DNA from: Alphaproteobacteria bacterium
GTDB lineage: Bacteria > Pseudomonadota > Alphaproteobacteria > Rhizobiales > Devosiaceae
Assembly: GCA_018828145.1 (NCBI GenBank)
Contig: JAHJWO010000015.1
Coordinates: forward strand, 1 to 64,000
Length of the DNA stretch: 64,000 bases
Reading direction: 5' to 3'
Part shown: positions 62,118 through 64,000 of the stretch, piece by piece
Layout: each line of letters begins with the position of its first letter
How positions within the stretch are numbered: position 1 is the first letter of the stretch
Translations under genes and position numbers: made by a program
The notes under the pieces: generated by a model
Told to the model about the DNA's origin: nothing
The model's database searches: none
What the model saw: the letters and a program-made list of their open reading frames with translations, nothing else

Positions 62118-63995
62118 TCACCGATACCCCGCCGCCTGCAATTCGAACAGTTCGGCATAGCGTCCGCGCAGGGACAGCAGGTGCTCATGCGACCCTGATT
62201 CGAGGATCGCCCCGTTCTCCAGCACCAGGATGCGGTCCGCCATGCGGACAGTCGAGAAACGGTGCGAGATGATGACGGCGGTCTTGCCGGCGGCAAGGCT
62301 CTTGAAGCGGCTGAACACCTCGGCTTCCGCCTTGGCATCGAGCGCTGCCGTGGGCTCGTCGAGGATGATAAGGTCCGCGTCGCGCATATAGGCGCGGGCG
62401 ATGGCGACCTTCTGCCACTCGCCGCCGGAGAGGTCGCGCCCCTTCTTGAACAGGCGCCCCAGCTGCTGGTCATAGCCCTGCGGCAGCTTGGCGATGACCG
62501 CATCGGCAAGGCTGAGCGCCGCGGCTTCTTCGATCCGCGCCATGTCGTCCTGGTCGGCAATGCGACCCACGCCGATATTCTCGCGAGCCGTCAGGCTGTA
62601 GCGAATGAAATCCTGGAAGATCACGCCGATATGGGCGTGGATATCGGCGACGCTCAGTTCCTTGAGGTCGATGCCGTCAATGGTAATGCGGCCCTCGTCC
62701 GGGTCGTAGAGCCGGGCCAGCAGCTTGACGATCGTGGTCTTGCCGGCTCCGTTCTCGCCCACCAGCGCCAGCGTCTCCCCGGCCTGCAGCGTGAAGCTGA
62801 GATGGCGGATGGCCCAGCCCTCGGTGTCCGGATAGCGGAAGCCCACATTGTCGAAGACAATGCCCTGCCGGATCGGCTGCGGGAACGGCTTGGGATTGGC
62901 CGGCGACAGGATGGTCGGTTCGATCTCGAAGAAGCTGAACAGGTCGTCGAGATACATCGATTGCCCGGCGATCTGGGTGAAGCCGAGCAGGATCTTCTGG
63001 AACAGGCCATTGAGGCGGAGGAAGGAGCCTGAGAGAAAGGCCAGGTCGCCGATGGAGAAGGCGCCGCTGATGGTGCGCCAGACGATGAAGCCATAGGCAC
63101 CATAATAGGTGAGGGTCGAGATCGACGAGAACACCGCGCCCCAGGCCGCCCGCTGGGTCGAAAGGCTGCGGTTCTCGAGATAGATGGTGTGCGCCAGGGT
63201 CTTGAACCGGGCGATGAGGAAATCGCCCAGGCCGAATAGCTTGAGCTCCTTGGCCGTCTCGGCGCTGGCGCCGATATAGCGGATATATTCGAGCTCACGC
63301 CGCTCGGGCGTGCGCCAGCGGCTCATGAAATAGGCCAGCGTATTGAACCGTGTCTCGCCCCAGATGGCGGGCACGAAGGACAGCGGCAGCAGCAGGATCA
63401 GCCAGGGTGCATAGACGAAGAGCCCGGCCGCCAGGGTGACGACCGTGATCATGTCCTGCGCCTGGCCGAACATCTGGCTGAGCAAAGCGTTGCGCCCGGC
63501 GGCCTGTCGGCGGGCGCGTTCCAGCCGGTCCTGATATTCGGCCGATTCGAAATGCATCAGGTCGAGCCGGGCGGCATGGGCCATGAGCTCGACGCTGACC
63601 GTATTGGAATGGAGTTCCGAGAGCACCGAATCGACCAGCCCGGTGGCGCGGGCCAGCAGGTCCGAAACGATGACCAGGCCCAGCTCGATGGCCAGCAGCA
63701 CCGGGACGGTGGACAGGACGCCGCTGCTCCACCAGTCGGCGAAGTCCGGGCCGGGCGGGGTGATGCCGGTGAGGCGCACGACCTCGTCGATGATCAGCTT
63801 GCCCACATAGAGCATGGCGATCGGCTGCAGCGAGGACACGAGCCGCAAGCCGATGCTGGCGGCGGTCAGCGGCTTGCTGGTGCGCCAGATCTGCGCGACC
63901 AGCCGTCCCAGATGGCGGAGGTTGTCGAGGCGCTGGCGAAAGGTGGGAGCGGCGTCGGGCGTCGGTGGCGGGCGGCGCCCGGGAAGGTCGGTCAT
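62118..63995 (-). CDS. ABC half-transporter (membrane domain fused to ATPase)
   Basis: The 625-residue protein has about 6 helices (residues 40-340) and a C-terminal ATPase: Walker A GENGAGKTT near residue 419, Q-loop FQDFIRYSL near 468, signature LSGGEWQK near 525, Walker B LIILDEP and switch His IISHRFSTV. It works as a dimer; export of a lipid, peptide or drug is typical. It ends three bases from the AcuI-like gene (convergent). The start lies five bases from the window edge, so a partner gene upstream cannot be excluded. Confidence 0.9.
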   Translation of the reverse strand: MTDLPGRRPPPTPDAAPTFRQRLDNLRHLGRLVAQIWRTSKPLTAASIGLRLVSSLQPIAMLYVGKLIIDEVVRLTGITPPGPDFADWWSSGVLSTVPVLLAIELGLVIVSDLLARATGLVDSVLSELHSNTVSVELMAHAARLDLMHFESAEYQDRLERARRQAAGRNALLSQMFGQAQDMITVVTLAAGLFVYAPWLILLLPLSFVPAIWGETRFNTLAYFMSRWRTPERRELEYIRYIGASAETAKELKLFGLGDFLIARFKTLAHTIYLENRSLSTQRAAWGAVFSSISTLTYYGAYGFIVWRTISGAFSIGDLAFLSGSFLRLNGLFQKILLGFTQIAGQSMYLDDLFSFFEIEPTILSPANPKPFPQPIRQGIVFDNVGFRYPDTEGWAIRHLSFTLQAGETLALVGENGAGKTTIVKLLARLYDPDEGRITIDGIDLKELSVADIHAHIGVIFQDFIRYSLTARENIGVGRIADQDDMARIEEAAALSLADAVIAKLPQGYDQQLGRLFKKGRDLSGGEWQKVAIARAYMRDADLIILDEPTAALDAKAEAEVFSRFKSLAAGKTAVIISHRFSTVRMADRILVLENGAILESGSHEHLLSLRGRYAELFELQAAGYR

Positions 63996-64000
63996 GCGGC

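Overview
The window reads as a chromosomal segment of an alphaproteobacterium, most likely Hyphomicrobiales and perhaps Devosia-like. That placement is inference from gene content: PcaQ-controlled pca genes, a BigR-type sulfide operon, FixK/FNR-type boxes, CUT1 sugar transporters and high GC coding style. No search was run. Genes are densely packed on both strands, with one tRNA and no CRISPR array.

Left edge to 8.8 kb is a mixed, partly mobile border: an IS21-like element end, a gene fragment, a membrane-anchored thermonuclease, a lytic transglycosylase, a GGDEF/EAL protein, a PPP-type phosphatase, tRNA-Thr(UGU) with a tyrosine recombinase just downstream, NAD kinase and a 5'-truncated polysaccharide deacetylase remnant.

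8.8-20.4 kb is a sugar-acid locus. Four divergent enolase-superfamily dehydratase-like proteins, a NIPSNAP protein and an RraA-like aldolase surround an FCD-type GntR regulator and a complete CUT1 ABC importer. The expected logic is import of an acid sugar, dehydration to a 2-keto-3-deoxy acid, then aldol cleavage. The substrate is unknown. This is the best candidate for an undescribed pathway.

20.5-34.5 kb is a low-oxygen/energy-stress island: a P2-type ATPase, three universal stress proteins, a 5TM-PAS-GGDEF cyclase, OsmC, small proteins, an acyl-CoA synthetase/GNAT fusion, and lipid phosphatase, lipid kinase and phosphoesterase genes. Three FNR/FixK-like boxes precede the usp genes.

34.5-39.1 kb is a BigR-type sulfide/persulfide operon (ArsR sensor with a Cys pair, DUF2892, two YeeE/YedE halves, Blh dioxygenase, DUF442, SulP). 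It converges on nirBD, which has a leader with a strong candidate attenuator. 42.2-45.6 kb is a TPP-riboswitch-controlled pyrimidine/thiamine importer (YkoF-ThiX-ThiZ-ThiY). 45.6-47.5 kb holds an Lrp/DadA divergent pair.

47.5-55 kb encodes protocatechuate degradation to acetyl-CoA and succinyl-CoA (PcaQ, pcaDCHG, pcaIJF, pcaB) with candidate PcaQ and PcaR-type operators. 55-59.6 kb is a second CUT1 importer. The right end has an SmtB-like sensor with a CDF exporter and palindromic operator, an AcuI-like oxidoreductase and an ABC half-transporter.
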